64,000 bases of DNA from Bacilli bacterium (GCA_017460175.1 JAFUBO010000004.1:149592-213591); one strand, 5' to 3'. Positions 46,112 through 54,482 are shown, counted from the stretch's first letter. The notes: a model not told the origin generated them from the sequence alone. A program made the numbers and translations.

Positions 46112-46148
46112 CAAAAAAAAAGTAAAAGTTGAATAAAACTTTTACTAT
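46112..46148 (-). terminator. Terminator after the tail-anchored protein gene
   Basis: AGTAAAAGTT (46121-46130) pairs with AACTTTTACT (46137-46146), followed on the minus strand by T9. Confidence 0.75.
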
Positions 46149-46162
46149 TTTTAAAATATTTT

Positions 46163-47104
46163 TTACATAAATCTTTGATGTATTATATATGCCGCTATAC
46201 CTACTATAATAATTACTAAAATAAATATTAATATTTTTAAACCTAACGGTACTTTATCATCTTTAAAGTCATCACTCATTTCAAAATCTTTATCAGATAA
46301 ATCCATACTTTTTGTATAAAAATCAGGATCTTTTTGAGAAATGTTTTTTTGTTCTTCTTTTATTACTTCTGCATCTACATATTGTGTTTGTTCTTTTCCA
46401 TTAAGCATTAAATCTTCAATTTCTGCAGTTCCTAATACTTTCTTAGAAACGGACATTTTTTCATCAATTACTTCATCATTTACTTTTGTGATTTCTTCTG
46501 TTTTAGTTACTTTTTCTATTTCTCCACTTGCATCTACTTTATCTAATATATTAGTTGCCATTAAGTCACTTAACAAATCAACTGTTGTTTCTTTATCAAG
46601 TTCGCCTGCTAATGTTTTTGATGCAATTGTATCAATTAATTCTCTTAATTCATCTTCTTCTGGTGTAGTTAATCTTTTTTTTCTTTCTTCACGATATTTT
46701 TCTAATTCTTTCATATTTTTTCCAGATAATATATTATATGCATTTTTTATACTTCTTTTAGTATCCAATGAGTCTTTTTCTTCTCTATTTTTTCTAGCAT
46801 TTTCTAAAACACTATTAATATCATATATTTTATTATCTTGTCTTTTATATAAATAATTTACGTCATCTAATTCTTTTTTCTCTTTTGGTATTTCTACATT
46901 TTGATATTCTTTTAATTGTTGATAGGCTTCTCTTGTATTATAAGAATTCTCAGGTTTTATTTCATAGGCATTTGCATTAGTAACATCTGTGATATTTGTA
47001 TATACAGCATTCATAGAAAAATCTTGATATAAATTTTTGTTTTTATCAAGTCTACTATTAGTATGATTTTCTACATTATTATTATAACGGTCCATTCTTC
47101 TCAT
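46163..47104 (-). CDS. Tail-anchored membrane protein, unknown function
   Basis: About 313 residues. A long charged cytoplasmic region with helical, coiled-coil-like segments (KEYQNVEIPKEKKELDDVNYL, REERKKRLTTPEEDELRELI) ends in a single C-terminal transmembrane helix (about 290-309, LGLKILIFILVIIIVGIAAYI). A tail anchor with most mass in the cytoplasm suggests a membrane-recruited scaffold or regulator. No family recognised. AGGTGA and a TATAAT box precede ATG 47104; a palindrome overlaps the promoter. Confidence 0.7.
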   Translation of the reverse strand: MRRMDRYNNNVENHTNSRLDKNKNLYQDFSMNAVYTNITDVTNANAYEIKPENSYNTREAYQQLKEYQNVEIPKEKKELDDVNYLYKRQDNKIYDINSVLENARKNREEKDSLDTKRSIKNAYNILSGKNMKELEKYREERKKRLTTPEEDELRELIDTIASKTLAGELDKETTVDLLSDLMATNILDKVDASGEIEKVTKTEEITKVNDEVIDEKMSVSKKVLGTAEIEDLMLNGKEQTQYVDAEVIKEEQKNISQKDPDFYTKSMDLSDKDFEMSDDFKDDKVPLGLKILIFILVIIIVGIAAYIIHQRFM

Positions 47105-47136
47105 AATATTCACCTACTTATTATAAGTTTAACATA

Positions 47137-47181
47137 ATAATCTATAAATTAATAGATTATAAATATTTACTTTACGTAAAG
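47137..47181. promoter_or_regulatory. Two palindromes in the divergent promoter region
   Basis: ATAATCTAT (47137-47145) pairs with ATAGATTAT (47152-47160) with a 6-nt gap. A perfect 12-bp palindrome CTTTACGTAAAG lies at 47170-47181. They sit between the minus-strand gene (start 47104) and the ferredoxin gene (start 47244, -10 TATAAT 47217-47222). Either could be an operator. Confidence 0.4.
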
Positions 47182-47243
47182 ATAATTTAATACTTTATTT
47201 TATTATTTTTATTATGTATAATATTAATGAAAGGAAGTTATGT

Positions 47244-47432
47244 ATGAAAGTAAAAGTAAATAAAGAATCTTGTATCGGATGTGGAGCTTGTGCTGCAATC
47301 TGTGAAGATGTATTTGAAATTGGAGATGACGGACTATCTCAAGTTAAAGTAGAAACTGTTTCTGATGATAAAGTTGATTCAGCAAGAGAAGCTATTGAAA
47401 GTTGTCCTACTGCTGCAATTAGTGAAGAATAA
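47244..47432 (+). CDS. fer: Ferredoxin, single 4Fe-4S cluster
   Basis: 62 residues, acidic. The cluster ligands are CIGCGACAAIC and the later CP of SCPTAAI, giving one 4Fe-4S cluster as in Bacillus-type Fer. It carries electrons in the cytoplasm and could serve the NfnAB complex encoded at 31.8-34.0 kb. ATG 47244 follows AAAGGAAG; the upstream in-frame ATG at 47214 lies in the -10 region and is unlikely. Confidence 0.93.
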   Translation: MKVKVNKESCIGCGACAAICEDVFEIGDDGLSQVKVETVSDDKVDSAREAIESCPTAAISEE

Positions 47433-47435
47433 TAA

Positions 47436-47460
47436 AAATAGAGCTTAGCTCTATTTTTTA
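47436..47460. terminator. Bidirectional terminator
   Basis: AAAAATAGAGC (47436-47446) pairs with GCTCTATTTTT (47450-47460) between convergent ferredoxin and pseudouridine synthase genes. Confidence 0.8.
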
Positions 47461-48164
47461 TTTCCATAAACTATTTGTACTTCTTTAGGAGTTAATTTTC
47501 TATATTCTCCTGATTTTAATCCTTCTAAATTAAATATACCTATACGTTCTCTTGTTAATTTATCTACTAAGAATCCAACACTTTCAAACAGTCTTTTTAC
47601 TTCATGATTCTTACCTTCATGAACAGTTATTTCAACCATAGATGTATTTTTACTTGGATCTACTTTTTTTAACTTTACTCTACTTGGTTTTACTAATACA
47701 TTATCTAGCATAACTCCATCTTTTAATTTGTTTATTTGTTCTCCTTTTATTATCCCATTAAGTTTAGCTAAATAAACTTTATCAATATTATTTTTTGGAT
47801 GAGTTAAGATATTAGCAAAATCTCCATCATTTGTAAGTAAAAGAGCTCCTGTAGTATCATAATCTAATCTACCTACTGGATATATTCTTGCAGTTGTATC
47901 TATTAAATCAATTACTGTCTTCCTACCTTTATCATCACTAGTAGAAGTTATTACTCCTCTAGGTTTATTTAATAAATAGTATTCTTTAAGTTCTTTTTCT
48001 ATTATTTTATTATTAACTTCTATAGTATCTTTACTATCTACTTTGGTACCAAGTTCAGTAACTACTTTACCATTTACTTTTACTTTACCATTTACTATTA
48101 ATTCTTCTGCTTTTCTTCTTGATGCAATTCCTGCTTCTGCGATAACTTTTTGAAGACGATCCAT
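47451..48164 (-). CDS. rluB: rRNA pseudouridine synthase, RluB/RsuA family
   Basis: 237 residues. An S4 RNA-binding domain (MDRLQKVIAEAGIASRRKAEELI, GKVKVNGKVV) precedes the catalytic domain. The RsuA-family catalytic Asp is in YPVGRLDYDTTGALLLTNDG, and NHEVKRLFESVGF is typical. RluB makes Psi2605 in 23S rRNA; RsuA-like targets cannot be excluded. Isolated minus-strand gene with a shared terminator. Confidence 0.92.
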   Translation of the reverse strand: MDRLQKVIAEAGIASRRKAEELIVNGKVKVNGKVVTELGTKVDSKDTIEVNNKIIEKELKEYYLLNKPRGVITSTSDDKGRKTVIDLIDTTARIYPVGRLDYDTTGALLLTNDGDFANILTHPKNNIDKVYLAKLNGIIKGEQINKLKDGVMLDNVLVKPSRVKLKKVDPSKNTSMVEITVHEGKNHEVKRLFESVGFLVDKLTRERIGIFNLEGLKSGEYRKLTPKEVQIVYGNKK

Positions 48165-48276
48165 ATTACCACCTCAATCGAGTAAAATTATATCATAAAA
48201 GTAAAAATATTACTAGATGTACATTCGCATAAACTCTTTTTCTATAAAAACATAGATTATAATAAAGGAGGTATTT

Positions 48277-48501
48277 ATGTATAATTATCCAAATAATGTT
48301 ACTTATTATAGTGATGATGATAGATTCTTAATAGCACCATTTTTATTAGGAGGTTTAGCTGGTACTGCATTAGGTTATGGAATATCTAATAATAACAAGC
48401 AGCAATATTATCCTATGTATCCTATGTATCCAGTCTTTCCTACATATTATAATTATCCAGTGTATCCAACTTATTCTACAAGTAATAATTACTATTATTA
48501 A
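48277..48501 (+). CDS. Small Tyr/Pro-rich protein with a glycine-rich segment
   Basis: 74 residues. A central segment (FLIAPFLLGGLAGTALGYGIS) could insert in a membrane, and the C-terminal half is a YPMYP/YPVYP/NYY repeat rich in Tyr, Pro and Asn. The composition resembles spore-coat or cell-surface peptides of Bacilli. A strong AAAGGAGG precedes the ATG. A promoter-like TATAAT (48258-48263) is too close to this site to be useful. Function unknown. Confidence 0.7.
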   Translation: MYNYPNNVTYYSDDDRFLIAPFLLGGLAGTALGYGISNNNKQQYYPMYPMYPVFPTYYNYPVYPTYSTSNNYYY

Positions 48502-48520
48502 AAGTCCTTGGACTTTTTTT
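48497..48520. terminator. Terminator after the Tyr-rich gene
   Basis: AAAAGTCC (48500-48507) pairs with GGACTTTT (48510-48517) and is followed by T7. The convergent kinase gene ends at 48519. Confidence 0.75.
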
Positions 48521-49154
48521 ATTTTGGTAAAGTTATTACGACTTTTGTTCCTAATTTTTCTTTAGAATAATAATTTAAATTCCCTTTATGTAATTTTATT
48601 ATATTCATTATATAAGGTATTCCTAATCCATTACCATTAGTTTTAGTAGTATAGTATTCTTTATAAATATTATTTAAGGTATCTTTATTCATACCTATAC
48701 CATTATCTATAATGCTTATTTTATAATTATCATTATATTCTTTTATTTTTATAACTATTATTAATTTAGTATTTGTTTTAGCTTCATAAGAATTTTTTAT
48801 TAAATTAATAAATACTTGTTTTAATTTATTATAATCTCCATAATATTTTAATTGGTTTTGACTAACTATTATTATTTTACAATTATATATTTTATTAAAA
48901 ATTATACTAACTTCATTCATTAAATCTTCTAGGTAAAAATTGGTTTTATTTAAATTAAATAAATTATTATAATTATTAATTATGTTTATAGTTCTTCTAA
49001 TTTCGTTTTTTACTATTTCTAAATATGTTTCTCTGTCTTTATCTTTACTTTGTAATATTATATCTAAATATCCATTACATACCGTTAATGGATTTTTTAT
49101 TTCATGGGTAAATTTATTAAAATAATTACTGTCTATACTACATATATTATTCAT
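48519..49154 (-). CDS. Minimal soluble histidine kinase
   Basis: 211 residues with a DHp and a CA domain but almost no sensor. The H box is FTHEIKNPLTVCNGYL (phospho-acceptor His near residue 17). The N box is INLIKNSYEA, then G1 DNGIGM and G2 GNGLGIPYIMNI. It resembles the catalytic core of the sporulation kinases (KinA/B). No response regulator lies nearby, so the partner is elsewhere. An AGGTGA-like site precedes the ATG. Confidence 0.85.
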   Translation of the reverse strand: MNNICSIDSNYFNKFTHEIKNPLTVCNGYLDIILQSKDKDRETYLEIVKNEIRRTINIINNYNNLFNLNKTNFYLEDLMNEVSIIFNKIYNCKIIIVSQNQLKYYGDYNKLKQVFINLIKNSYEAKTNTKLIIVIKIKEYNDNYKISIIDNGIGMNKDTLNNIYKEYYTTKTNGNGLGIPYIMNIIKLHKGNLNYYSKEKLGTKVVITLPK

Positions 49155-49208
49155 AGTATCACCTATTATGTTTTACTATATTTTTTTGTCATATATTGTC
49201 GAATTATG

Positions 49209-49240
49209 TCAAAAAAAAATAACTATTTCTAGTTATTTTA
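49209..49240 (-). terminator. Terminator after the EIIB-like gene
   Basis: AAATAACTA (49217-49225) pairs with TAGTTATTT (49230-49238), followed on the minus strand by T9. Confidence 0.75.
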
Positions 49241-49556
49241 TTTCATCTATATATTTTTTTAATTGTTTAGATTCTGCACCTAATATTATTTTTAGTTGAT
49301 TATCTATTTCAACTATACCTTTAGCTCCTAGTTTTTGAATTCCTTCTTTATTAGCTTTACTAATGTCTTTTAAAGTTACTTTAAATCTAGACATATTAGT
49401 TTCAGTAGATATTATATTATCTTTTCCACCTAACAATTCAACTAATTTATTAAAGTCTAATCCTGCATCTTTTTTAGTTGCTTTTAAAATAGCTAATAAA
49501 ATTATTATTAATACTACAGCTATAATTACATATTGTATATAATCCATAAAATTCAT
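49233..49556 (-). CDS. Membrane-anchored PTS EIIB-like domain lacking the active-site Cys
   Basis: 107 residues. One N-terminal transmembrane helix (about 5-25), then a domain with the glucose-type EIIB pattern: LVELLGGKDNIISTETNMSRFKVTLKD, GIQKLGAKGIVEIDNQLKIILG. In active EIIB the loop before TRLR carries Cys; here it reads ETNMSRF, with no Cys in the protein at all. It cannot carry a phosphocysteine, so a structural or regulatory role is likely. Single-gene unit between recO and the kinase. Confidence 0.75.
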   Translation of the reverse strand: MNFMDYIQYVIIAVVLIIILLAILKATKKDAGLDFNKLVELLGGKDNIISTETNMSRFKVTLKDISKANKEGIQKLGAKGIVEIDNQLKIILGAESKQLKKYIDEIK

Positions 49557-49585
49557 ATTATCACCAATTTAATTATACATTATTT

Positions 49586-49616
49586 TTATTGAAAAAGAAA
49601 GATTATTCTTTCTTTA
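49586..49616 (-). terminator. recO terminator
   Basis: AAAGAAAGA (49594-49602) pairs with TCTTTCTTT (49607-49615), followed on the minus strand by TTCAAT. Confidence 0.65.
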
Positions 49617-50346
49617 AGTTATTAATCTTTTTTAGAAAATTTTTACTTTTAATATATAATCCTGTAAATCTATCATAATAGTCATCTAAGAATCTATTTA
49701 TTTCATAGGTTACTTCATCACTTACATCTAATTTAGTTATATTCTTTATATCTACATAGTAATACATCCTAATCATCTTAATTGTTTTATCACTTACTAA
49801 TGGTTCATTATTATAACAATTTTTACATATATATCCTCCTGCATCAGATGATAGTGTTACTATTTGCTTATTATTTCCACAATGAGCACATGCATCAATA
49901 CTTGGGCTTACTCCTAAGTAATCTAATAGTTTTAATTCTAATATATTAGTTAATGCGATTGGATTTAATCCTTCTTCGAGTTTGTTTAGTGTATCTTTTA
50001 ATAAATCAAATATATTTTCATCTTCAGTTTGTTTTAATACTTGGCTTATTAAATCTAAAATAAAAGATGCATAAGATATTTTTTCTAAATCCATTAGAGT
50101 TTTAGAATATGAATTAATTACATCTACCCCTATTAATGTAGATAAGCCATTAGGTTTATAGTAAATATGAAGGGTACCTAAAAGCAGTTTTCTACTTACT
50201 CCACGTAATTTACTTTTCATGTTTCGACAACCTTTACTTATTACTCCAATAAGGCCATATTCTTTAGTTAATACATTTAATATTTTACTTGATTCACTAT
50301 AATTAGTTTCACTTAGTATAATACCTTCTATACTTTCTATTTTCAT
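49603..50346 (-). CDS. recO: DNA repair protein RecO
   Basis: 247 residues, normal size. N-terminal OB fold (IEGIILSETNYSESSKILNVLTKEYGLIGVISKG), then a helical domain and the zinc site CAHCGNN...CKNCYN. RecO loads RecA with RecR in recombinational repair. It follows yqzL-era as in B. subtilis but is separated from them by a terminator and has its own strong promoter. Confidence 0.95.
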   Translation of the reverse strand: MKIESIEGIILSETNYSESSKILNVLTKEYGLIGVISKGCRNMKSKLRGVSRKLLLGTLHIYYKPNGLSTLIGVDVINSYSKTLMDLEKISYASFILDLISQVLKQTEDENIFDLLKDTLNKLEEGLNPIALTNILELKLLDYLGVSPSIDACAHCGNNKQIVTLSSDAGGYICKNCYNNEPLVSDKTIKMIRMYYYVDIKNITKLDVSDEVTYEINRFLDDYYDRFTGLYIKSKNFLKKINNLKKE

Positions 50347-50368
50347 ATTATCACTTCTTTACAACTTA

Positions 50369-50397
50369 ATTATATTAAAGGTTTTGAATGGTGTCAA
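50369..50397 (-). promoter_or_regulatory. Consensus promoter of recO
   Basis: Minus strand TTGACA (50392-50397), 17-nt spacer, TATAAT (50369-50374): a perfect sigma-A match, starting transcription just before recO. Confidence 0.85.
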
Positions 50398-50402
50398 ATA
50401 AC

Positions 50403-50426
50403 TAAAAAAGTAGCATCAGCTACTAT
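50403..50426 (-). terminator. Terminator after yqzL
   Basis: AGTAGC (50409-50414) pairs with GCTACT (50419-50424), followed on the minus strand by T6. Confidence 0.75.
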
Positions 50427-50518
50427 TATTCTTTATTATTTTTTATTTGCATTAATAAATTATAGTATTTAATATCTCCTGTTTTTTTAAATAACTCCCA
50501 TAATATATCAATACTCAT
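50426..50518 (-). CDS. yqzL: YqzL-family small protein
   Basis: Thirty codons with the product opening MSIDILWELFKKTGDIKYY, which matches the YqzL pattern (short peptide, W-x-x-F-x-x-TG-x-I-x-x-Y-L). In B. subtilis yqzL lies between era and recO, exactly the position here. GAGGTGA precedes the ATG. Function unknown even in Bacillus. Easily missed because of its size. Confidence 0.8.
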   Translation of the reverse strand: MSIDILWELFKKTGDIKYYNLLMQIKNNKE

Positions 50519-50559
50519 AAAATCACCTCTATTAATATAATGGTGATTTTTTAGTGTTT

Positions 50560-51450
50560 TTATTCATCATCTTCTTTTAAACCTAATTCTATGAAGTATT
50601 TTTCTTCATCTCTCCAATTTTTAATTGTTTTTACGTATGTTTCTAAAAATACTTTTTTACCTAAAAATTCTTCCATATCTTTACGAGCACGAGTTCCTAT
50701 TTCTTTTAGCATAGATCCTTGTTTACCAATAATAATCTTTTTAATATTTTCTCTATCCACTACTATCAAGACTTGAATATGAATAGTTTTATCATCTTCT
50801 TCAAAGTTTTCTACATAACAAGTTACTGTATGTGGTATTTCATCATGTGTAAGTTCAAGTATTTTTTCTCTTACAAATTCAGCCATTATAAATCTTGTGG
50901 TTACATTAGTTAATTCATCTTCAGAGAATATTCTTTCAGATTCTTCTAAATTATTTTTTATACAAGTAATTAATGTATCAACATTATCTTTCTTTTTAGC
51001 TGATATGGGGATGATTTCTTTAAAATCATATAAGTCTTTTAATCTATTTATTTCATTTAATAGTTTTGCTTTATCTTTTATTAAATCAATTTTATTTAAT
51101 AGTAAAAATACTGGTATTTCACTTGTTTTTATTTTATTTAAAATAAATTCATCACCTTTTCCAAACCCTTTAGAAATATCTATTAAAAATAAAATAATAT
51201 CTACACCTTCAGTATTATTGTATGCTTTCTTATTCATTAAACTTCCTAATTTATTATTAGGTTTATGAATACCTGGTGTATCTACAAATATTATTTGTGA
51301 ATCTTCATCATTATAAATGCCTTGTATTACATTTCTAGTGGTACCTGAAACATTCGACGTAATAGCAAGTTTCATTCCTAAAATGGAATTTAATAAACTA
51401 CTTTTACCTACATTAGGTCTTCCTACTATACTAACAAATCCACATTTCAT
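50560..51450 (-). CDS. era: GTPase Era
   Basis: 296 residues. G1 GRPNVGKSSLLNSI, G2 in SGTTRN, G3 VDTPGIHKPNNKLG, G4 LLNKIDL, G5 ISAKK. The C-terminal KH domain has IHIQVLIVVDRENIKKIIIGKQGSMLKEIG. Era binds 16S rRNA 3' end and supports 30S maturation. It overlaps cdd by 4 nt (ATGA). Confidence 0.97.
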   Translation of the reverse strand: MKCGFVSIVGRPNVGKSSLLNSILGMKLAITSNVSGTTRNVIQGIYNDEDSQIIFVDTPGIHKPNNKLGSLMNKKAYNNTEGVDIILFLIDISKGFGKGDEFILNKIKTSEIPVFLLLNKIDLIKDKAKLLNEINRLKDLYDFKEIIPISAKKKDNVDTLITCIKNNLEESERIFSEDELTNVTTRFIMAEFVREKILELTHDEIPHTVTCYVENFEEDDKTIHIQVLIVVDRENIKKIIIGKQGSMLKEIGTRARKDMEEFLGKKVFLETYVKTIKNWRDEEKYFIELGLKEDDE

Positions 51451-51836
51451 ACTAAATCTTCCTCATCAAATGGATATGGACATAATTCGCTTACTTTATA
51501 TGATTTTACTTCTCCGGTATTTGAATAAAAATATAAATTTACATCTTTATCAAATAATTCATTAATTACTTGTCGGCAAGCAAAACAACTTGTACTTATT
51601 CTATTACTATCAGCACATAAACAGTGTAATTCTTTAAAATCACCTTTTTTATATCCATTAGATATTGCATTTAAAATAGCAGCTCTTTCTGAACATATTG
51701 ATGATCCATATGCAGCATTTTCTACATTTACTCCTTGAAATTCTTTTCCATCTTTCATAATTACAATAGTAGCTACTCTAAAGTGTGAATATGGACTATA
51801 TGAATTATTGGCTAACTTTAATAATTTTTCTATCAT
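51447..51836 (-). CDS. cdd: Cytidine deaminase
   Basis: 129 residues. Zinc and catalytic signatures: NVENAAYGSSICSERAAI (usual CAE motif changed to CSE, with Glu retained) and TSCFACRQV (C-x2-C). SPYSHFRVATIV is the N-terminal substrate region. It deaminates cytidine and deoxycytidine. Its TGA stop overlaps era's ATG, supporting the standard code. Confidence 0.95.
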   Translation of the reverse strand: MIEKLLKLANNSYSPYSHFRVATIVIMKDGKEFQGVNVENAAYGSSICSERAAILNAISNGYKKGDFKELHCLCADSNRISTSCFACRQVINELFDKDVNLYFYSNTGEVKSYKVSELCPYPFDEEDLV

Positions 51837-52255
51837 CTTAATCCTCCAATGTATTCTATTAATTTAGGAATAAAAATAATTCCTCCTACTATTGCGGCCA
51901 TTATAGACATCATTAACACTCCAGCACTTGCGGTATCTTTTGCAGCTTTAGCAAGTGGATGCACTTTCGGAGAAGCTAGATCTACTACATATTCAATAGC
52001 TGTATTAAAAAATTCACTCATTAATACTAATCCTATTAATATTAAGCATACAAACCATTCTATTAAACTTAGTTTTAAGAAAAATCCAAATACGATTACT
52101 AATATTGCGATAAATGTATGTATTTTTAGATTTTGTTCTCCTTTATATGTTTGAACGATTCCAGCAAAGGCATATTTAAAACTATTTCTTAATCTTTTTT
52201 CATCTAAATTTAGTTTTTTCTTTACTTTTCCTCTAACTTTCTCTTCTGATACCAT
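51833..52255 (-). CDS. dgkA: Undecaprenol kinase/diacylglycerol kinase family
   Basis: 140 residues, basic N-terminus and three transmembrane helices. Signatures: FKYAFAGIVQTYKGEQNLKIH, EFFNTAIEYVVDLA, and HPLAKAAKDTASAGVLM, with the catalytic Glu in the second. In Gram-positives this enzyme phosphorylates undecaprenol. Overlaps ybeY by 23 nt and cdd by 4 nt, in the conserved Bacillus-type cluster. Confidence 0.93.
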   Translation of the reverse strand: MVSEEKVRGKVKKKLNLDEKRLRNSFKYAFAGIVQTYKGEQNLKIHTFIAILVIVFGFFLKLSLIEWFVCLILIGLVLMSEFFNTAIEYVVDLASPKVHPLAKAAKDTASAGVLMMSIMAAIVGGIIFIPKLIEYIGGLR

Positions 52256-52688
52256 AACTTTCTAATACCTCCTCTTGTTTTTTAAACATAACTTCTTCAT
52301 CTTCTTTTGTCATATGATCATATCCTAATAAATGATAAAAACCATGAACTGCTAAAAAAGATAATTCTCTTAAGAATGAATGTGAGTATTCTATTGCTTG
52401 ACTTCTTGCTTTATCAATTGAAATATAAATATCACCTAGTATTCTTTCATTATCTCCTATGATAATTGTATCTTCATCTTCTAAAGCAAAAGTAATTACA
52501 TCTGTTTCTCTATCTATCCCTCTATAATTTTTATTTAATTCATGAATATAATTATTGTCTACTATTATTAAATTAAAACTAGTATCTTTTAATTTTTCTT
52601 TTTCCATAGCACTATATAATACTTTTTCTACTGTTTCTAATTCAGGTATTTTTTCATTTGTATTATTAAACACTTCTATTTTATTCAT
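52233..52688 (-). CDS. ybeY: Endoribonuclease YbeY
   Basis: 151 residues. The zinc site HGFYHLLGYDH is diagnostic. Upstream TDVITFALEDED and GDIYISIDKARSQAIEY are typical. YbeY processes 16S rRNA 3' end and takes part in ribosome quality control. ATG 52688 follows AGGAGG; the frame to 52769 is an upstream artefact. Confidence 0.95.
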   Translation of the reverse strand: MNKIEVFNNTNEKIPELETVEKVLYSAMEKEKLKDTSFNLIIVDNNYIHELNKNYRGIDRETDVITFALEDEDTIIIGDNERILGDIYISIDKARSQAIEYSHSFLRELSFLAVHGFYHLLGYDHMTKEDEEVMFKKQEEVLESYGIRRES

Positions 52689-52696
52689 TTTACCTC

Positions 52697-53311
52697 CTAT
52701 ATTACTATAAATACTATTCCTGTGATTAAACCAACTAATACTAATACTGATAGAGTATTTAAGAACCAATCTTTTTTAGTAAAACTTGGTAATTTTTCTC
52801 CTATTTTTCTAAGTAATGAATATATTTCATACCCTATTATACCACCTAATATATTTAATAATATATCATCTACATCAAATACTCTTCCTATAGATAATTG
52901 AACAAATTCAATTGAAATAGAAGCTATTAAAGTAAGTATTAATGGTAATTGAATTTTTTCTGATTTTAAATAAAAACTTGTGAAAAATCCAAATGGTAGG
53001 AACATAATCATGTTACCTATAACATTTTTATAAAATAGTCTACTTGTAATACTATATCTTAATATTTCTTTAAATGGAATAAAGTTATTACTTGCCCAAG
53101 TCGTATCATCTTGAAATGTTACTACTTGGAATAAACATAAAATATATATTCCAAATATTAGCATTGATAATTCTTTATATAAAACTATTTTTTCTTCTTT
53201 TACTATTAAATAACAAATTCTAAATGATACCATTATGATTACTGATATTATAACCATTGGCCATGTGAAACTAATGACGCTTTGTAATGTACTTGAGATT
53301 GGTTTTAACAT
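52697..53311 (-). CDS. VanZ-like family membrane protein
   Basis: 204 residues, about five transmembrane helices. Conserved VanZ blocks are visible: NMIMFLPFGFFTSFYL and SIEFVQLSIGRVFDVDDILLNILGGIIGYEIYSLL. The best known member contributes to teicoplanin resistance, but the family is diverse. It lies between ybeY and yqfD, where many relatives have phoH (and yqfF) instead. Confidence 0.85.
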   Translation of the reverse strand: MLKPISSTLQSVISFTWPMVIISVIIMVSFRICYLIVKEEKIVLYKELSMLIFGIYILCLFQVVTFQDDTTWASNNFIPFKEILRYSITSRLFYKNVIGNMIMFLPFGFFTSFYLKSEKIQLPLILTLIASISIEFVQLSIGRVFDVDDILLNILGGIIGYEIYSLLRKIGEKLPSFTKKDWFLNTLSVLVLVGLITGIVFIVI

Positions 53312-53312
53312 G

Positions 53313-54482
53313 TTATTCCTCTTCTTTCTTATTTAATTCTTCTATATTAATATTTGATATATCTTGATAATCTGTTATATCTTCTTTTACTTTTAAAAAT
53401 ACTTCTACTTCTATTTTACTATTTTTTATATTCTTTTTCAAAACTTTTTTACTAAGTATTTTTTCTTCTTCTTTTAATTTTTTGTTTATTTCTTTTTCTG
53501 CTGTTGATAATGATATGTCATTTATATTGTCTATTGTGTAAATCTTTTTTATTTTATTTAATTTTTGATATTTGGAAAAGTTTAATTCTATAGGTATTAT
53601 TCTACTTTTTAATATATTGATATTTGTTTTTTTATAGTATTTGTATTTACTATTAATATCAATATATTTATCTAATATTTTCATTGATATTCCATATCTT
53701 TTTTTATTTATTTTTTCTTCTTCTTTATATATTTTAGGAATATTTAATTTAACTTTATACCAAACTTCACCATATACTGTTCCTACTGCGCATTTTTTAG
53801 ATATAATATTTTCTTTATTATAAATAAAGCCGCTTATGATTACATCACCTTTATTTACATAATCTAATTTCTTTTTGATTATTTCTCCTTTTGATGATTT
53901 TATTTCTAAAATAATAGAATCTTTTTTAGCAATAATATTCCTTTCAATACATTTTTTATTTTCTTTTTTTATTTTTCTTTCTTCTACTTTTATGATGTAC
54001 TTTGTACCTATATTTTCAATTTCTAACCATTCTATTTTGTCTTTTTCTTTTTCTAATATTTTTCTTTTAATTTTTTCTTTTGTTTTATAGTTTATTTTAA
54101 AATGATACTTTTTTAATCCAAATTCTTTTAAGTCTTTTTCTACAAGATTAATTATTTCTTTCTTAGGATGAATTACTTCTATTTTAAATATCATATTTGA
54201 AAGAATTATGCTTAATATGATTCCTATAATTGAAAAGATAAAGAAGTATAAGTATCTTTTTATTATTTCTTTTATTCTACTAATACCATAATTTTTTATT
54301 AATTTTATTTTATAAGTAGTTTTTAATTCTAATATTTTTAGGTAATCTGAATAATCAACTATAATAGTTATACTTTTATAATTTTTATTTAAATCATAAA
54401 TATTTATATTTTTCTTTATTAATTCTTTTAAAAAGTAATCAGGATTTTTACCTGTTATTGTTATTTTTACTCTATTAATCAT
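53313..54482 (-). CDS. yqfD: Sporulation protein YqfD
   Basis: 389 residues. A small N-terminal domain, one transmembrane helix (about 76-96), then a long Lys/Ile-rich extracytoplasmic part. Features typical of YqfD: GEIIKKKLDYVNKGDVIISG and a C-terminal EKILSKKVLKKN segment. YqfD is a sporulation protein of unknown biochemical function. Overlaps yqfC by 8 nt. Its presence argues that the organism forms or recently formed spores. Confidence 0.85.
   Translation of the reverse strand: MINRVKITITGKNPDYFLKELIKKNINIYDLNKNYKSITIIVDYSDYLKILELKTTYKIKLIKNYGISRIKEIIKRYLYFFIFSIIGIILSIILSNMIFKIEVIHPKKEIINLVEKDLKEFGLKKYHFKINYKTKEKIKRKILEKEKDKIEWLEIENIGTKYIIKVEERKIKKENKKCIERNIIAKKDSIILEIKSSKGEIIKKKLDYVNKGDVIISGFIYNKENIISKKCAVGTVYGEVWYKVKLNIPKIYKEEEKINKKRYGISMKILDKYIDINSKYKYYKKTNINILKSRIIPIELNFSKYQKLNKIKKIYTIDNINDISLSTAEKEINKKLKEEEKILSKKVLKKNIKNSKIEVEVFLKVKEDITDYQDISNINIEELNKKEEE

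Noticed and set aside
46341-46856. Plus-strand 171-codon ORF opposite the tail-anchored protein
   Set aside because: Its Ser/Phe-rich sequence is the antisense of a Lys/Glu-rich gene; no ribosome site.
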